Of a stretch of DNA of 8,282 nt, positions 8,201 to 8,282 are shown one piece after another. Origin of the DNA: Archangiaceae bacterium. Its GTDB lineage: Bacteria > Myxococcota > Myxococcia > Myxococcales > Myxococcaceae. The translations under genes and the position numbers were made by a program. Positions within the stretch are counted from its first letter, which is position 1; each line of letters starts with the position of its first letter. The notes beneath the pieces are model-generated. The model searched no databases. It was not told where the DNA came from and worked only from the letters and a program-made list of their open reading frames with translations. The stretch spans positions 1,577-9,858 of the forward strand of contig JAHFDQ010000200.1 in assembly GCA_023248915.1 (NCBI GenBank). The letters run 5' to 3'.

Positions 8201-8282
8201 AGGACACCTACGGCAACCCGACCACCGCCGGCGCCATCACGGTGGCGCTCGCCGCCGTGCCCGCAGCGGGCTTCACCTTCTA
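2287..8282 (+). CDS. Giant Ig-like repeat surface lipoprotein with MopE-type metal-binding motif (3' partial)
   Basis: One uninterrupted frame of 1998 codons runs off the right edge; its true length is unknown. Start choice: ATG 2287 has AGGAG 7 nt upstream and gives a classical lipoprotein signal, MLKKAALMGLTAIGLYGC, with two Lys, a hydrophobic core and a lipobox L-Y-G-C at Cys18. Tyr at -2 is unusual, but Leu at -3 and Gly at -1 fit. Residues 19-129 form a beta-rich head with a possible Cys42/Cys94 pair. Residues 130-172 carry a MopE-like Asp/Cys motif: DDADGDGF, then DCDD at 146-149, NPAVNPAATEAC at 151-162 and DVNCNG at 167-172. From residue 193 to the edge there are tandem Ig-like units of about 110 residues. 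Each has an ACS-type Cys near unit position 15, a QD-x-x-GN turn (24-29), FYSD-x-x-C (51-57), a FYF strand (75-77) and an ending like AG-x-VTVTA. The units resemble invasin-type (Big_1-like) bacterial Ig domains, and I infer an extended outer-membrane-anchored stalk or adhesin. The ligand is unknown and no C-terminal domain is visible. Confidence 0.93.
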   Translation, partial: MLKKAALMGLTAIGLYGCNSTKPREGALLARVTLDAKVRASCVVVEVGAPGQAVLGSARLEATDAKREYRVAVARGDLPAQVFLRARTLWGAGCADSGVQTGASQDQTSGFPAGDVATISLTVSAPPTSDDADGDGFAGVPKGGLDCDDANPAVNPAATEACTGLKDVNCNGLVGCADPVCASQSCTQPASTLAFVTPPLTLAAGQCSPAVTVEVRTVSGLAAPVIAATPVTFSGAPTTGLGFFSDAACATQSDTATVAVGTAQGTVYLRATVAGDVVVTAQAAPLNSATQTESVTEGAADRLAFVTPPRSVLAGDCSGAVTVEVQDAFGNGVVQTAFTPVTLSALPSAGVGFFRQPDCTGAATGLGVVGGQKRVTFYFNATTAGTVTVTADSAPLTSASQGETVAPGAVAALAFLTPSRTAVAGACSAVVTVEVHDASGNPSPVGASTAVSLAGPSLAGFSLYADASCGGAAVTQVVLTAGQASANFYFRGQLAGSGSLAATSPGLTSASQVATVAIGPASVLAFATGPQTVQAGSCSGQATLVTQDGFGNLANVGSATGVLLVAVGTSGFAFFSDSACATPAVGVSIAAGSSSAGFYFASTGSGTATVTATVLGWLPATQAETVNPGTASQLGFVTSPQTLEAGACSGAVTVQSQDGLGNASALAATTTVSLTAAPNAGFAFYSDSTCTTVITSATLAAGASSASFYVQGTAPAAVTLTASAGGLTDGTQVETVTPGPPAKLVFVTAPQTTVAGACSAVVSVQAEDAVGNPSAPAGATTVALVGAPSSGFGFYSDAACTVSVSSVTVGAGTDTASFYFKGTAAGGIGVTASAAPLTDATQAETVVPAPPQQLVFATAPQSVVAGVCSQAVGLESRDAMGNPSAPAGATTVSLTAAPSAGFTFYSDSTCTVSVTTATLSAGASSTGFYFKGTAAGTVDLTAAVATWTSATQSEVVAAGAPAQLAFTTAPQVVTAAGCSAVATVESEDTLGNPSVVGAATSVTLSASPSAGFVFYSDAACTAVVTDSTIAAGASAARFYFKGAVAGNVTVTASAVGLTSALQSETISTGTPTKLAFLTLPQTVTAGACSGLATVQAQDVAGNPSAPVSATTVNLGAVPPVGFAFYSDPACTAPVASATIAAATTNASFYFSSTTAGSVTVTASAAGLTSATQGETVNPGSPSVLAVTTPAQTLAAGACSAAVTVQSEDGAGNPSAPAAPTTLNLAAVPGAGFTFYSNATCTAVVAAVTLAAGSTTRNFYFKGTAAGTVAVTASAAGFTDATQNETVNALAASKLVFASPPQTVNTFVCSAVATVQRQDTYGNPTTAGATTVNLTAVPVAGFNFYSDAACTTVTATSPIAAGSSTASFYFKSTTANSVTVTAQAVGLTNGVQVETLTAVPPSQLAFTTPSRTVAAGACSAVVTVQAQDSLGNASAVGSATTVNLSVSPSAGFTFYSDVACTTAVATATLAAGATTTNFYFTGTASGAVTVTAAVAGWTNGTQGETVNALAASKLVFITPPQSINTYACSAVATVQRQDTYGNPTTAGAITVALAAAPPAGFTFYSDALCSVVVVNRPIAAGASTASFYFLDTNGGGVTVTGSSGGLTNATQAETFTVVPPSQLAFVTPARTTVAGACSAIVTVESEDGLGNPSTVVSATTVNLSAVPSSGFTFYSDATCTTAIVAAVVAAGTSTASFYFSGTAASAETVTAAVAGWPDATQGATINPAAANKLVFITSPQTINAGACSAVATIQRQDTYGNATTAGAITVALAAAGLTFYSDAACTTVVANRPIGAGASSASFFFKSNVAATVIVTGSSAGLTNATQSETISPLAPTVLAFTTAVQTLAAGACSGIATVQSRDSLGNVSAVAAGSLVSLSAAPALGFTFFSDAACSSAPITSVNIAAAGTTASFYFSSTASGAVTVTGDAAGVGVGTQGETINPLVANKLVFLGSAQALAAGACSAVATIQRQDTYGNPTTAGAITVALAAVPAAGFTF
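2674..2802 (+). other. MopE-like putative metal-binding motif within the lipoprotein
   Basis: Protein residues 130-172 show an Asp-rich DDADGDGF loop, then DCDD, NPxVNP, E-x-C and D-x-NCNG in the order and spacing of the 'putative metal-binding motif' associated with MopE-type copper-binding proteins (Pfam PF11617). This motif is common in myxobacterial secreted proteins. The DxDGDG loop also resembles calcium loops of thrombospondin type-3 repeats, so the bound ion cannot be decided here. Three more Cys (176, 181, 186) follow in a short linker before the first Ig-like unit. The motif therefore sits as a joint between the membrane-proximal head and the repeat stalk. Confidence 0.75.
2863..8282 (+). 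repeat. Coding tandem array: 16 complete and one partial Ig-like units, period about 330 bp
   Basis: Units were aligned on the recurring Leu-x-Phe start (LAFVT, LVFIT and variants; unit 10 has LAV). Unit starts are 2863, 3193, 3523, 3856, 4186, 4516, 4846, 5176, 5506, 5836, 6166, 6493, 6823, 7150, 7480, 7798 and 8131, the last cut by the window edge after 152 bp. Most units are 330 bp. Units 3 and 16 are 333, units 11 and 13 are 327, and unit 15 is 318. All are multiples of three, so recombination between units keeps the frame. Each complete unit has exactly two Cys. Units 1-4 are the most divergent (for example RQPDCTG in unit 2 instead of YSDxxCT), and later units are increasingly alike. 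Confidence 0.95.
5836..8282 (+). repeat. Higher-order A-B dimer repeat (about 657 bp) at the 3' end of the array
   Basis: From unit 10 the units alternate between two subtypes. B units start at 6166, 6823, 7480 and 8131 and share AVAT[VI]QRQDTYGN[PA]TTAG, one codon shorter in that loop. A units start at 5836, 6493, 7150 and 7798 and have Q/E-type strands (VQAQDSLGN, VESEDGLGN, VQSRDSLGN) with a longer loop. Junction sequences alternate too: NALAASK precedes the B units at 6166 and 6823, and VPPSQ precedes the A units at 6493 and 7150. Dimers measured B-to-B are 657, 657 and 651 bp. Two-unit blocks, not single units, were therefore the unit of duplication here. Confidence 0.85.

Noticed and set aside
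2863..8282. CRISPR-like or mobile-element explanation for the repetition
   Set aside because: The repeats are contiguous, about 330 bp, protein-coding and lack spacers, terminal inverted repeats or transposase sequence.
2287..8282. Gene broken by frameshift within the array
   Set aside because: Reading every unit in the same frame shows no stop and continuous unit motifs to the last base.

Overview
The window is very GC-rich, with a coding style and gene content that suggest a myxobacterium or related Myxococcota. The pointers are a surface lipoprotein that combines a MopE-type Asp/Cys metal-binding motif with a long array of Cys-paired Ig-like repeats, and near-total use of G or C at third codon positions. 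This assignment rests on family resemblance only, because no rRNA or marker gene is present.

Layout: (1) Positions 3-851, plus strand: the C-terminal 282 codons of a gene that begins before the window. It encodes a short SH3/LSm-like beta segment followed by what looks like an outer-membrane beta-barrel ending in Phe. (2) A 15-bp convergent junction (852-866) is spanned by a perfect 6-bp inverted repeat. (3) Positions 867-2162, minus strand: a complete 431-residue DUF362-family protein. (4) A 124-bp divergent intergenic region (2163-2286) holds two dyads, one of which abuts the Shine-Dalgarno sequence of the next gene. (5) Positions 2287-8282, plus strand: one continuous open frame of 1998 codons that runs off the right edge. 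It encodes a giant lipoprotein with a lipobox Cys18, a beta-rich head, a MopE-like motif (residues 130-172), and 16 complete plus one partial tandem Ig-like units of about 110 residues.

The repeat array is the most notable content. Each complete unit has exactly two cysteines, about 40 residues apart. All unit lengths are multiples of three. From unit 10 onward the array switches from a simple monomer repeat to an alternating A-B dimer of about 657 bp, which implies recent growth by duplication of two-unit blocks. The many other long open frames across 2.8-8.2 kb on both strands are shadows of this GC-rich repetitive gene.

Functionally, genes 1 and 3 both look like cell-envelope proteins. 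The DUF362 gene between them points the other way and has no demonstrated link to them. I see no defence system, mobile element, CRISPR array or RNA gene.
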